Source: a virus
Length of the DNA: 63,025 nucleotides
Direction: 5' to 3' (one strand)
IMG/VR virus record: IMGVR_UViG_3300042924_004294
Location: 1-63,025 of that record
The notes below the pieces were generated by a model. That model saw only the letters and a list, made by a program, of their open reading frames with translations, was not told the origin of the DNA and did no database searches. The position numbers were made by a program, and so were the translations under genes. Shown here in pieces: positions 8,066 through 16,692 of this stretch (within the stretch, counting starts at the first letter, position 1; every line of letters starts with the position of its first letter).

Positions 8066-8779
8066 ATGATTAAAAAAATTGTAAAGAAAATATTATTAGA
8101 GGCCAGTACAAGTAGATATGGTGGTTATTACAATGGCCCTCTTACAATGGGTGAAATGGATTGGGATGATGATGAACTTGGCCCATTTACTAAAAAAGTA
8201 TCTAAATATTACAATGCCGACTTAGAATATGATAGTTACGACGGTTCTATGGAGTCAAATAAAAATAAAGTTAAAAGATTACAACAAAAATCAAAAAAAA
8301 TAAGTAAATATAATAAAACACACAAACACCTTAGTGATGAAGAAGGTGGGCCAATCAATCCTACACCAGGTAGAAATAAAAAAATAGTACCTATTAAAGA
8401 ATGGGTAGAATTAGATAAAATTACACTTAATGAAGATTTGGCTGTATGGTTTGGTAAAAAGAAAAAACCAAAAGGTTCATCTCAACCAAAAGGCCCATGG
8501 GTAAATATTTGTAGAAAAGTTGACGGTAAACACCCCCCTTGTGGTAGACCTGATACAAATAAAGGAGCATACCCAAAATGTAGAGCATCTGGAGTTGCAG
8601 GTAAAATGAGTGATTCAGAAAAAAGAGCGGCTTGTCAACAAAAAAGAAAGGCGGAGTCCAAAGACACACAAACAGGTAAAGGTCAAAAACCTATTATGAC
8701 TTCATACAAACCAAAAAAGAAAAGGACCCAAAATGAGTCCTTAGATATTATTATTAATCGTATATTGAATAGTATTTAA
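8066..8779 (+). CDS. Candidate capsid-packaged internal protein, basic, Cys-containing
   Basis: 237 residues. The first 13 residues form a basic amphipathic helix ending in L-L-E|A at 10-13, like the capsid-targeting sequences of T4 internal proteins cut by gp21. A strongly basic C-terminal domain (about residues 130-205) starts with WFGKKKKPKG, then has PWVNICRKVDGKHPPCGRP and YPKCRASGVAGKMSDSEKRAACQQKRKAE, with four evenly spaced Cys. That block recurs in many phage proteins and I believe it has a DUF name (possibly DUF6321), which I cannot check. It follows the capsid gene and converges on a second protein of similar style. Likely role: DNA-binding protein inside the head; inferred. Confidence 0.65.
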   Translation: MIKKIVKKILLEASTSRYGGYYNGPLTMGEMDWDDDELGPFTKKVSKYYNADLEYDSYDGSMESNKNKVKRLQQKSKKISKYNKTHKHLSDEEGGPINPTPGRNKKIVPIKEWVELDKITLNEDLAVWFGKKKKPKGSSQPKGPWVNICRKVDGKHPPCGRPDTNKGAYPKCRASGVAGKMSDSEKRAACQQKRKAESKDTQTGKGQKPIMTSYKPKKKRTQNESLDIIINRILNSI

Positions 8780-9243
8780 CAATAAGGTGGTGAACACCTT
8801 TTTTTACCGTCTAACCCTTTTACTTTACCTTTACATACTTGTATTGCGTGGCCATTTGCGTAAGCTGAGGGGTACACGTCATACTTTGCCTTTGCAGATG
8901 CTTTACCACGGGCACATAATTTAGTTCCAGTTTTTTTTCTACCTTCTGACATCATTATATCTTCGTTGTCAAAATTCATAGACATGTTCATATTATCTTT
9001 TTTAGTTTCATTCATTAAAAAGTCAAATACTTGGTCCATGTTATTTTTTGCTTCAGCAATATGGTCTTGAGCCCAATCGTGACCATTTTCTAAAATGTTT
9101 TCTATCATAGAATGGTCCATCTCTAACAACATATCACATTGTCTTCTCATTTGTTGTAAATTAGAAAAGAACATATATCTTGAAGAATTTTCTTCTTGTG
9201 TCTCTCTAATTACTTTTTTAATAATATAATCTAAATTTTTCAT
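8776..9243 (-). CDS. Candidate capsid-packaged protein with PSAYANGHAIQVCKG motif
   Basis: 155 residues. The N-terminus is basic and amphipathic and ends in I-R-E|T at 12-15, a gp21-type site. The middle is helical and acidic, Met/Asp-rich. The C-terminus (about 105-155) is basic and Cys-containing with TKLCARGKASAKAKYDVYP, SAYANGHAIQVCKGK and a final CSPPYC; this block is widespread in T4-like phage proteins. It converges with the 8066 gene, with which it overlaps by 4 bp. It lies downstream of 9248-9430 without its own TATTTAT motif, so it may be cotranscribed. Function is inferred from layout only. Confidence 0.65.
   Translation of the reverse strand: MKNLDYIIKKVIRETQEENSSRYMFFSNLQQMRRQCDMLLEMDHSMIENILENGHDWAQDHIAEAKNNMDQVFDFLMNETKKDNMNMSMNFDNEDIMMSEGRKKTGTKLCARGKASAKAKYDVYPSAYANGHAIQVCKGKVKGLDGKKRCSPPYC
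8784..8805 (+). terminator. Terminator inside convergent gene end
   Basis: AAGGTG/CACCTT stem (8784-8789 with 8795-8800), 5-nt loop, T-run 8799-8805. It ends the plus-strand transcript of 8066-8779 while lying inside the coding 3' end of the minus-strand gene 8776-9243. Confidence 0.65.
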
Positions 9244-9247
9244 TTTT

Positions 9248-9430
9248 TTAAGAATTTAATCCGTTAAATCCACCAATAGTCACCATATTTAACTGAACAA
9301 CAGTTCCTCCTGTAAAATCACCATAATTGGGGTGTGGTGGAGTAACAACAACAACAGAACTTCCTGTTCCTCCTGTTGTACATATATATTCACATATTGT
9401 GACTTCGGTATTTGCGCTTGTAGTTGCCAT
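9248..9430 (-). CDS. Small Thr/Gly-rich virion-type protein (60 aa)
   Basis: 60 residues, mostly beta-prone: Thr, Gly, Val and Ser rich, two Cys in the N-terminal half, ending in a QLNMVTIGGFNGLNS tail. No family recognised. It is supported as a gene by a TATTTAT motif 8 nt upstream, an A-rich leader and its place at the end of a minus-strand virion cluster. A small decoration or connector protein is possible but unproven. Confidence 0.6.
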   Translation of the reverse strand: MATTSANTEVTICEYICTTGGTGSSVVVVTPPHPNYGDFTGGTVVQLNMVTIGGFNGLNS

Positions 9431-9438
9431 TTTATTTT

Positions 9439-9445
9439 ATAAATA
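9439..9445 (-). promoter_or_regulatory. TATTTAT motif upstream of 9430
   Basis: Minus-strand TATATTTATAAAATAAA, 8 nt before the ATG of the 60-residue gene. Confidence 0.5.
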
Positions 9446-9450
9446 TACGT

Positions 9451-10932
9451 TTATTTTTTATTTACAATTTGAAACTGTAATTCTCTTTTATAAGTATCAA
9501 CATTTCTATCACTTACAACTTTAATATCAACAAAATATTCATTTGGTATTTTATCTGTGGTGTCAAAGATAAAATAAAAACCGTCAGGGACTTCATTTAC
9601 TCTTGTCCAATCTTGTACTTGAACTTCAGTACTTGCACCTTCTCTTACATAAATTCTATAATATGCCTCTACTGTTGTTAGTGGTGTGTTTGTTGAATAT
9701 GCTTGTTTTATAATTACGTTGACTTTTCTTATGTCAGTATTTAATACTTTTTCGTTTTGTCTAATTCCGTTAAATTCAAAACCATATATTTTCGGTTGTT
9801 GAGTGACAGAACCTATTTGGAAGTTTCCATTTTTAGCCAATAATGCAAATTCTAAAGTCACATTAGAAATTGACGTAGAACTTACTGACAATCCTTTCCA
9901 AACATCATAATATAAACAAGGTATTGTTGATGCTGTTAAATTGTTTACTGAACACTTGTAAACTCCTTTAGTCACTTGACAAGTGGATAAACCTGTAAAT
10001 CCTGATACGGCAACACCATTTAAATCAAATATATCAACTGTTGGTAAATTATCTAAATTAACAGCATTTCCATTTTCATACACATACAAATACAATTCAT
10101 TATTATTACCTGAATAAAATTTGTTTCTATCATCAATAATTAAATCGTTATAATTAGTTTCTAAAAATGGTTCATAAAAAGTTTGAGTGTGAGGGGAGAA
10201 AAACCCTACTGAATAATTTTCAGTTAAACCACTAATATTTTCAACATCAGGATAAAATGCAATTCCCCATCCTGTGACACCAGTTAATGTGCCATTTAAA
10301 ATGTTATTTATTTCATTTGTCATGTTAAATTCAATATCTTCATTACCAAATTCAAAATGTTGTGTTGCTACGATTGTTAATGCCGAATAATTTAATCCCG
10401 ATAATGAACCAATTTTTGAGTTGGTATTATCATATATACCATTAACACTCCAACCACTTACCGTTGTTGTTTCAAACCAATTGGACGCTCTTTGTGAATA
10501 TGACCTATCATTTAAGTTTGTTACTTGATAATCATAGTAATCGTATCCAACACCGCTGTCCCAATTTTGAGGAACACCCGTGTTTCCTAAAGTTTTTGGT
10601 ATTCTAAATAGAACTAAATCGAAAGATGTTGCTCTTCTTCTTCCTTGTGATGTAGTTGAATTTAAAAGACTTTCATCAAAATATGATGTATTTGTCATTC
10701 TTAAAGTGTGAGTAAAATTTGTTCCACATCCTGAAGTGATAATTTTATCTGAAATTCTTGACTGTAAATCTGTTAAATCTAAGTCAAAAATATATCTACT
10801 AAACCCTATTGGCGCATTAAAATTATCAACACGACCGTAGAACAACTCAACAATAGGGTTTCTACCTGTGTTGGTGTAACTATTTTGTATTAGAGTATTA
10901 CTTTTATCGAAATATGACCTGTAAATTGACAT
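9451..10932 (-). CDS. Unknown virion structural protein (493 aa)
   Basis: No family recognised with confidence. Beta-rich and Asn/Thr/Tyr-rich throughout. The N-terminal half has an SRYIFDLDLTDLQ segment and repeated strand-turn patterns like those of phage fibre or wall-associated beta domains; the C-terminal half (about 280-490) looks like one or two Ig-like domains. Four Cys are scattered in the chain. It has its own TATTTAT motif and lies next to the baseplate hub candidate, so a baseplate or tail-fibre-base location is likely. Confidence 0.65.
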   Translation of the reverse strand: MSIYRSYFDKSNTLIQNSYTNTGRNPIVELFYGRVDNFNAPIGFSRYIFDLDLTDLQSRISDKIITSGCGTNFTHTLRMTNTSYFDESLLNSTTSQGRRRATSFDLVLFRIPKTLGNTGVPQNWDSGVGYDYYDYQVTNLNDRSYSQRASNWFETTTVSGWSVNGIYDNTNSKIGSLSGLNYSALTIVATQHFEFGNEDIEFNMTNEINNILNGTLTGVTGWGIAFYPDVENISGLTENYSVGFFSPHTQTFYEPFLETNYNDLIIDDRNKFYSGNNNELYLYVYENGNAVNLDNLPTVDIFDLNGVAVSGFTGLSTCQVTKGVYKCSVNNLTASTIPCLYYDVWKGLSVSSTSISNVTLEFALLAKNGNFQIGSVTQQPKIYGFEFNGIRQNEKVLNTDIRKVNVIIKQAYSTNTPLTTVEAYYRIYVREGASTEVQVQDWTRVNEVPDGFYFIFDTTDKIPNEYFVDIKVVSDRNVDTYKRELQFQIVNKK

Positions 10933-10947
10933 TAAACTATTTTATAT

Positions 10948-10954
10948 ATAAATA
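10948..10954 (-). promoter_or_regulatory. TATTTAT motif upstream of 10932
   Basis: Minus-strand CTATTTATATATAAAATAG, 15 nt before the ATG of the 493-residue gene; it sits just before the stop of the upstream gene. Confidence 0.5.
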
Positions 10955-10955
10955 G

Positions 10956-12545
10956 TTAGTTAATCCGAATATTACTATTTAAAACTTTTTGATATGCTTC
11001 TAACATTTTTTTAGTCAATTCATCTATACTTGTACCGTCATAAGAAACTCCCGATGGTGGTAATAACGGGTACGGGTGTACGTGACTAACTAAAAACCCA
11101 ACGATTGATTCTAAAAGTTCCAACAGTTCTTCTCCTCTAACCATTGATGAGGTTTTAGGTTCTATTTCATCAAAAACTTGTTCAGGACTAATCCCTCCAA
11201 CAGAACCTGATAAAGTAATTTTACCCTGTGAATTTTGTGAATTATGTGAAAGTAAATATAACTGAGATGCCCCAATCAACCCAACAGTATTATCTATTTC
11301 TTCAGTATCAATTGGTGTGAAAACTTCTCTTGATGGTAAAAATGGTAATTCAGGACTAACCTTTCTGTCTAATACCAAACCATAACCAGGACTAATATCT
11401 GTTGTAGTTATTAATACTTTTGATAATAACTGATTCATATTTGTAAAATCGGTTATGTTATTTTGGTCGGGTAGTGATTTTATAATATTTCTAATTCTTT
11501 TTGAGGGTCTATAATAAAAAGGAAATTGTAGTTCGTTACTTGAATTATTATTTGAACCTACATTAGCGTTAGTTGGTATATTTGATATTAAAATACTTGG
11601 ATTATCTTTTAGTGCTACAACTTGGTCTGAAACAAACTTCGCAAAATCATCAATACCTAATGGTGAATCAATTTTTATAATTCTTACTTTAGATAAAGTT
11701 GTTCCTGTTATTTCAGTGTCCCACTCAAATTGGTTTGTTTTTGTCGCCTTAGATTCTCTATCAGGTAGTTGATAGATTGTTACATCTCCTTGAAAAACTT
11801 GTGGAGCACTTTCAGGGTTATAAACATCATACTCTAAAAGATATTTTATTTGTTGTTCATTTCTTTGTAATCTAATATAAGACTTGGGTGTACCATATTT
11901 TAATTTACTTGTAAATTTTGATAATTGAACAAAGGCTCTATTATCATCATAATCCGGTATTTCACCCGTTTTAAATGGTTTATGTTTTCCGGCTCTTAAT
12001 AATAAATCATTATTTTTTATTATCATATCAGAAGTTCCTCTTCCATTAATTGATATATCTTCAGGTTCAGGAAATACACCAAGATTATTATTATTCGGGT
12101 ATGTTTTAGAATACGGGTCTTTAATATTTGGTAAATTTACTCTTGAGTTAGAATTACCCATATCAGTGTGGGTTCTAAAAGACCTATAGTCTTCATTAAA
12201 AATTGTGGTTGGTGATGAGTATGGTGCAAGAATATAAAATCTATTTTTACCTTTAGTTAGTTTATTATTAAAGTAAATAATCATAACCGCCTCATCTACT
12301 TTTGGAACTTGATTAACAAAATAAGGTAAAAAAGGTAAAAATATAAAAGGGTCTTTTTCACCCCAAGGACCATTCAAAGTACTTTTACTATTTTCGTCAA
12401 ACCCTTGTTTTGCCCCTTCCATTGCTTGAATATTTTCTTGTATGGGTTTACATCGTATTCTTCCAAGCATTAATGGGTCTTGGTTGTCAACACAGACACC
12501 AAAAAATATTATCTGACTATCCTGTAGAGGGTCGTTTTCAGGCAT
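10956..12545 (-). CDS. Baseplate hub OB-fold protein, gp5/VgrG-like
   Basis: 529 residues. The N-terminus has the OB-fold signature of hub spike proteins: FFGVCVDNQDPLMLGRIRC, then WGEKDPFIFLPFLPYF and VPKVDEAVMIIYF, as in the N-terminal domain of T4 gp5. There is no lysozyme domain and no obvious beta-helix repeat, so it is a hub subunit without cell-wall activity. The C-terminus contains VSHVHPYP-type His/Pro turns and ends in a helix. It overlaps the next upstream gene by one base, in a minus-strand cluster with other virion genes. Confidence 0.7.
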   Translation of the reverse strand: MPENDPLQDSQIIFFGVCVDNQDPLMLGRIRCKPIQENIQAMEGAKQGFDENSKSTLNGPWGEKDPFIFLPFLPYFVNQVPKVDEAVMIIYFNNKLTKGKNRFYILAPYSSPTTIFNEDYRSFRTHTDMGNSNSRVNLPNIKDPYSKTYPNNNNLGVFPEPEDISINGRGTSDMIIKNNDLLLRAGKHKPFKTGEIPDYDDNRAFVQLSKFTSKLKYGTPKSYIRLQRNEQQIKYLLEYDVYNPESAPQVFQGDVTIYQLPDRESKATKTNQFEWDTEITGTTLSKVRIIKIDSPLGIDDFAKFVSDQVVALKDNPSILISNIPTNANVGSNNNSSNELQFPFYYRPSKRIRNIIKSLPDQNNITDFTNMNQLLSKVLITTTDISPGYGLVLDRKVSPELPFLPSREVFTPIDTEEIDNTVGLIGASQLYLLSHNSQNSQGKITLSGSVGGISPEQVFDEIEPKTSSMVRGEELLELLESIVGFLVSHVHPYPLLPPSGVSYDGTSIDELTKKMLEAYQKVLNSNIRIN

Positions 12546-12766
12546 TATATATTATTTGTTCTTTTGTTTATTTCTTCTAAAATTTTGTTATAACTTTCTT
12601 CAGTTGTGTCTAAATGATGTGTTAATTTGAGTATTAAATCCTTGGTTTTTTCAAAATCTTGATATAGAAATCCCAAAACCTCAATTAATTCTTTATTGGG
12701 TCTTTTTTTATACTCAGATAAAACTTCCAAAACTTTTTCGGATGATATTTTAATATGATTTTCCAA
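12545..12766 (-). CDS. Small helical protein (73 aa)
   Basis: 73 residues, almost entirely helical and charged, with a heptad-like pattern; no motif or family recognised. It overlaps the 662-residue gene upstream by 17 bp and abuts the hub gene downstream, so it is translated from the same message. It could be an assembly chaperone or minor baseplate part. Confidence 0.55.
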   Translation of the reverse strand: MENHIKISSEKVLEVLSEYKKRPNKELIEVLGFLYQDFEKTKDLILKLTHHLDTTEESYNKILEEINKRTNNI

Positions 12767-14738
12767 CTCCTTTTGATGGTAATGTAATACCTGCCGGTGT
12801 CATAGTCAATGGCGGAATAAAAATTTCCGTTTTCCCATTTTCCGCTTGTTCTTGATTCATACCCTTGACCATAGACATCATGGACATATTCATAAAGTTA
12901 GGTCCGCCATCAGGAGCACCACCTGTGGGTAGACCTTGTTTTTGTAGGTTCTCAATTACATTAGAAAATGCCCTAGTATCAGAAACCCCACCTAATAGTG
13001 ATGACCCTGCCAATATAAACTGAGGTAGTCCTAAACTTAATTGTGAAAGACCTAAATTTAAAAGTTTCAATATTTCGTCTATAACACTTTTACAATTTCT
13101 AAAATCTACAACGGCCTGACCAATAACTAATAAAATGTATACTATTGATGCATACATACTAATTTGTTTATTTTTTGCTTCTTTAACGACCTCCAATAAA
13201 ATTGTTTCTACCAACACTTTAATTTGTTTTTTTAGTATATTGAATAATTCCTCAACAAAAATAGCTGTAATTTTTTTCATAAAATTTAAAATAAACTTTT
13301 TGAAAGTTTTCATGAAGTTTGTTAAATCATCAAACAAGTCGTCTAATTTTTCTGATATTTCATTTTTTATCGCTTTAACCATTATTAAAAAACCTAACAT
13401 AACTTTAGGTGATAATATTGTTTTTAAAATCATTCTTGGAAGACCTAAGATGATATTACTTTGAAGTGATGCTAATAAGTTTAAATCTAAACCAAGACCC
13501 GGAATTAAAGATTTCCATTTTGGGTCATTTGCAATATCTTCTAATGACTTTTCAAATTTTTCTATTTTAGAATTATTTGAGTTTTCATTAATAATTTCAT
13601 CTTGAGATTTTCTATCGGCTAAAACATCTATTGGTAGTTTAATTCCTCCACAATCTTCAAACTCAACAACCCCATCAACAGTATTATTAACTTTTTGTTC
13701 AATAACCATTAATTCTTGGTTTGTAACATCAAAAAAAGAATCATCTATTTCATCTATGTCACTAAGTTTTGATGTTCCTGCAACATCAATTTTTTTGTTT
13801 GGGTCTTCGCAAATTCCCATGATTCTTTTTAAAACAGTCATGAATTTGCTCTGTTCTTTTAATTCATCACTACTTAAACCAGCGGAAAAATCAAAAGAAC
13901 CTGTAAGTAAATTTTTTAAGTTTACTGATAAATTATCAAAAGGCATAATGTCTATACTTGTATAATAATCTTGTAAAAAATCAGTAACTGACGTTCTATT
14001 ATTAGCTTGATTATTCAAGGTCACTTTGAAAAAATCACCAGTAACTTGTAAATTGTTTGGGCCTAAATAATTTTGTACGTATTGTATATCAAAAATTTGG
14101 GATTGTGACGCCCCTTGATATGTTTGACCATTACCTCCCGTATTATCTTGTGAAAAGGATTGTGATGGGTTTTGTAATCTTTTATAAAGTTGTTGATTCA
14201 TTGCATATGGAAATGAACCATTATTTGTAGTATTTTTTTCGTATTGATATTTGAAATCTTCGTCATCAGGTGAATTTTTTAATATTTTAAATAAATCCAC
14301 TTGATTAACTTTTATATAAATTGGTTGGTTAGCAACGCTACCATATGACTGTTCTTCAGAACACCCAATCGTTGAAACTATTTCACTTACTAACGTTTCT
14401 TGTATTTTTGATTTTGTGTTTGTTGCGGCTTGTAAAAAAACGTTAGTTAAAAGTTTTAAAGATGACCCACCACCACTTGGTAAAGTTGATTTGAATAACT
14501 CTAAAAGTTGTTCTAATTGACTTTTTATTTCATTTTTTATTTGATTTTTTTTGTCTTGACCACCTTTTTTTAAATCATTGATTGATTTTTGAACTTCGCT
14601 TTTTTTCTTATCGGTACTAGCCTTTGTTTTTTCTTTTTGTTGTTTTAAATCGTCTTCCTTACTTTGTTTTACAGTTTGGTAAGCACTAATTTTACTTTTA
14701 GCTTGTGAATAACCTTGATTGATGTCTAAATTTGCCAT
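12750..14738 (-). CDS. Large coiled-coil/hydrophobic virion protein (662 aa)
   Basis: No family recognised. The first 80 residues are a Lys/Gln/Ser-rich coiled coil. The middle is mixed; residues about 400-580 include long hydrophobic helices (around LGLPRMILKTILSPKVMLGFL and YASIVYILLVIGQAVV) like those of tail hub or tape-measure proteins; the C-terminus is Gly/Pro/Met-rich. Located between a small coiled-coil protein and the OB-fold hub protein, it is probably a baseplate or hub component. A second, more typical tape measure exists at 56401. Confidence 0.6.
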   Translation of the reverse strand: MANLDINQGYSQAKSKISAYQTVKQSKEDDLKQQKEKTKASTDKKKSEVQKSINDLKKGGQDKKNQIKNEIKSQLEQLLELFKSTLPSGGGSSLKLLTNVFLQAATNTKSKIQETLVSEIVSTIGCSEEQSYGSVANQPIYIKVNQVDLFKILKNSPDDEDFKYQYEKNTTNNGSFPYAMNQQLYKRLQNPSQSFSQDNTGGNGQTYQGASQSQIFDIQYVQNYLGPNNLQVTGDFFKVTLNNQANNRTSVTDFLQDYYTSIDIMPFDNLSVNLKNLLTGSFDFSAGLSSDELKEQSKFMTVLKRIMGICEDPNKKIDVAGTSKLSDIDEIDDSFFDVTNQELMVIEQKVNNTVDGVVEFEDCGGIKLPIDVLADRKSQDEIINENSNNSKIEKFEKSLEDIANDPKWKSLIPGLGLDLNLLASLQSNIILGLPRMILKTILSPKVMLGFLIMVKAIKNEISEKLDDLFDDLTNFMKTFKKFILNFMKKITAIFVEELFNILKKQIKVLVETILLEVVKEAKNKQISMYASIVYILLVIGQAVVDFRNCKSVIDEILKLLNLGLSQLSLGLPQFILAGSSLLGGVSDTRAFSNVIENLQKQGLPTGGAPDGGPNFMNMSMMSMVKGMNQEQAENGKTEIFIPPLTMTPAGITLPSKGVGKSY

Positions 14739-15112
14739 TATTTTTCAAGTGTAAAATTATTGTCGTTATTTTGACTAATGTCTTTTTGAATTAAACTTTG
14801 AAGAACTGTTTCATCCATATCAGACAATGAAAAATTTTCTTCTTTAGAACTGTTAGATTTTTCCCAAATTGTAGATTGAAGTTTAGAAAGACTCAACTTT
14901 TTTTCAATAGTGTCGTTGATGATTTTTTGTTGTTCTTTTATAACAGGACCAATAACAGTCATGTCTTCAGCATCTTTAAGAAGAGCTAACATTTTATTTT
15001 GAATCCTAATGGCCGTTGACCTTTGTTCAACTAATTCGTTGTATATCTCTTGCATTAAACCTAGTACTGAATCTTTGTTTAACGCAATTTCTTTTTTTCT
15101 CTTTCTATCCAT
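14738..15112 (-). CDS. Helical protein of baseplate cluster (124 aa)
   Basis: Hydrophilic, helical, with a basic N-terminus (MDRKRKKEIALNK) and a coiled-coil stretch near 20-90. Not recognised. I place the start at the ATG at 15112; a TTG at 15118 would lie inside the TATTTAT motif. The TAA/ATG junction with the next gene is overlapping (14738), suggesting translational coupling to the 662-residue protein. Probably a virion or assembly protein. Confidence 0.6.
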   Translation of the reverse strand: MDRKRKKEIALNKDSVLGLMQEIYNELVEQRSTAIRIQNKMLALLKDAEDMTVIGPVIKEQQKIINDTIEKKLSLSKLQSTIWEKSNSSKEENFSLSDMDETVLQSLIQKDISQNNDNNFTLEK

Positions 15113-15117
15113 ACTCA

Positions 15118-15124
15118 ATAAATA
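15118..15124 (-). promoter_or_regulatory. TATTTAT motif upstream of 15112
   Basis: Minus-strand CTATTTATT, 5 nt before the ATG at 15112 and 8 nt downstream of the sigma-factor stop. It would restart transcription of the baseplate cluster after the long upstream block. Confidence 0.5.
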
Positions 15125-15132
15125 GATAAATT

Positions 15133-15876
15133 TTAATTATTATTTATTCTTCTAATAGTATTCAAATAAAGAATTTTATATTTTTTTAGATATGTTCTTA
15201 TTTCTTTTGTTGATAAATTTGTCATTTCTCGAAGTGAAAGTAAAACTATATTTTTATTAAACTTATTGTTGTCATTTCCAATAAAAATATTACCATAATT
15301 TTCAAATAATTCAATCAAGGCATTTCCAAGTTTAAATTCTCCATCTGCCATTGATGTATTTTTAACGTGGTCTTTTAAGTCTTTTAAAAATATATCTATT
15401 ATTTTTTCAGCATCAATTTTTTCAAACTCTAAATAATAAACCATGTCAGGTCTGTTCTCCAATACTTGTGAAATATCTTCATAAGACACTTTTCTATTTG
15501 TTTCTTTTTGGTCTTTTTGTATTTGACCCATCAAATAGTTCTTACAAATCGTACCAAAATAAGAATATGCTTTTTTGTTTTTGGCTGGTTTAAATTTATC
15601 AACCTTTGTCATTAAAAAAGAATGTGTATCAGTATGTAAATCTCGATACTCCATATCTTTTCTATAAAGTTTGTAGCGTCTTATGATTGATTCAATCATC
15701 TTATCTAACGGTTCTTTAAGAAATTTATTATAAATCTCTTCTTTTTCTATTTGAGTTTCGGCGGTGATATAATCTTTCACCGCCTCTTCCTCTCTCACAT
15801 CAAAATAATTTTTACTTTTTTTTTCTGTCTTTTTCTTTTCGTCTAAATGTTCAGGGTTTGACTCCTCTAAAAACAT
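15133..15876 (-). CDS. 55: Late-transcription sigma factor, T4 gp55-like
   Basis: 247 residues. It matches the gp55 family of minimal sigma factors, which direct host RNA polymerase to late promoters. The key block lies at about residues 27-135: FDVREEEAVKDYI, KPLDKMIESIIRRYKLYRKDM, LHTDTHSFLMTKVDKFKP and AYSYFGTICKNYLMGQIQKDQK, covering sigma region 2. The C-terminal part is helical and may hold the clamp-binding region. It is longer than T4 gp55 (185). It closes the glycan gene block: its ATG overlaps the stop of the upstream glycosyltransferase. It is the obvious partner for the TATTTAT motif before many genes here. Confidence 0.9.
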   Translation of the reverse strand: MFLEESNPEHLDEKKKTEKKSKNYFDVREEEAVKDYITAETQIEKEEIYNKFLKEPLDKMIESIIRRYKLYRKDMEYRDLHTDTHSFLMTKVDKFKPAKNKKAYSYFGTICKNYLMGQIQKDQKETNRKVSYEDISQVLENRPDMVYYLEFEKIDAEKIIDIFLKDLKDHVKNTSMADGEFKLGNALIELFENYGNIFIGNDNNKFNKNIVLLSLREMTNLSTKEIRTYLKKYKILYLNTIRRINNN

Positions 15877-16688
15877 TATACATTTTGTGGTTCGTATTTT
15901 ATGTTCCTATCGGTTGTAAAAAAATGTTCTTTTTTTGCCGACTCAATCCAAAAAGAAACCTCATCATCTGTAATCTTACTTTCCCCATTTTTATAATTCC
16001 AAAATATAGAACCTGGTCTTAAATTCATGTGTTTATAACCAATTCTTGGAATTGTCATAATTTTAACAGAATTGTAAGTTAATCTTAATAAGAACTCATA
16101 CACAAAAGTTAATTTCATACTTGATTTAAACCCGCCGTTTTCTTCATAAACTGACTTTTTAATAACAATTCCACTTGATTGAAAATTTTGATAATTTAAA
16201 AGTGTATCATTATTTAAGTAACCAACTTCTGAGTTCATACTTACCGCAAATGTTGCTTCATTTGTAAACCCAACAAAAACTCCTTTTTCATCAGTATCAA
16301 CAACAATAGGTAAAAATGCATCAACTTCAGAATAGGCTTTGTTATACCTATCGAAATTTTTAAACCAAATTGTAGAATATTCATCATCAAATTCTAAAAT
16401 AGAAATCCAAGTACTTTTAGCGTGTTTTACACCAATATTTACTTGAGAAGAAAAATCAAATTCATTTTGATTTTCTACCATAGTAACTGTTAAACCACTA
16501 AAGTCGTAATTATCTAATTTATTTTTTAATAACTCTTCACCCGAATGAACAATTACTAATTCATTAATAGGTTTGGTTTGTGTTTGAATGGATGTAATGG
16601 CTCTGTTGAATAAATCTTCAAACATGATATTATTTGCCGAATCAATTGGTAGAATTACCGATACATCTAATTTTTCTAAGTTTTCCAT
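15876..16688 (-). CDS. Glycosyltransferase, GT-A fold (family 2-like)
   Basis: 270 residues. Pattern of a family 2-like transferase: VSVILPIDSANN, SIQTQTKPINELVIVHSG, and an EFDDEYS segment near residue 98 in place of the usual DxD metal-binding site. A NEATFAVSMNSE region and a basic C-terminus follow. It probably transfers a sugar from a nucleotide donor in the cytoplasm. Acceptor unknown. It overlaps the sigma gene by one base and is 4 nt from the next transferase, so all are in one operon. Confidence 0.75.
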   Translation of the reverse strand: MENLEKLDVSVILPIDSANNIMFEDLFNRAITSIQTQTKPINELVIVHSGEELLKNKLDNYDFSGLTVTMVENQNEFDFSSQVNIGVKHAKSTWISILEFDDEYSTIWFKNFDRYNKAYSEVDAFLPIVVDTDEKGVFVGFTNEATFAVSMNSEVGYLNNDTLLNYQNFQSSGIVIKKSVYEENGGFKSSMKLTFVYEFLLRLTYNSVKIMTIPRIGYKHMNLRPGSIFWNYKNGESKITDDEVSFWIESAKKEHFFTTDRNIKYEPQNV

Positions 16689-16692
16689 AATA

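Noticed and set aside
12750-14738. 662-residue protein as the tape measure
   Set aside because: It has hydrophobic helices but lies next to hub genes; the protein at 56401, between assembly genes and a tail-tip protein, fits better.
15113-15118. TTG start at 15118 for the 124-residue gene
   Set aside because: The codon is part of the TATTTAT motif; the ATG at 15112 keeps the usual spacing.
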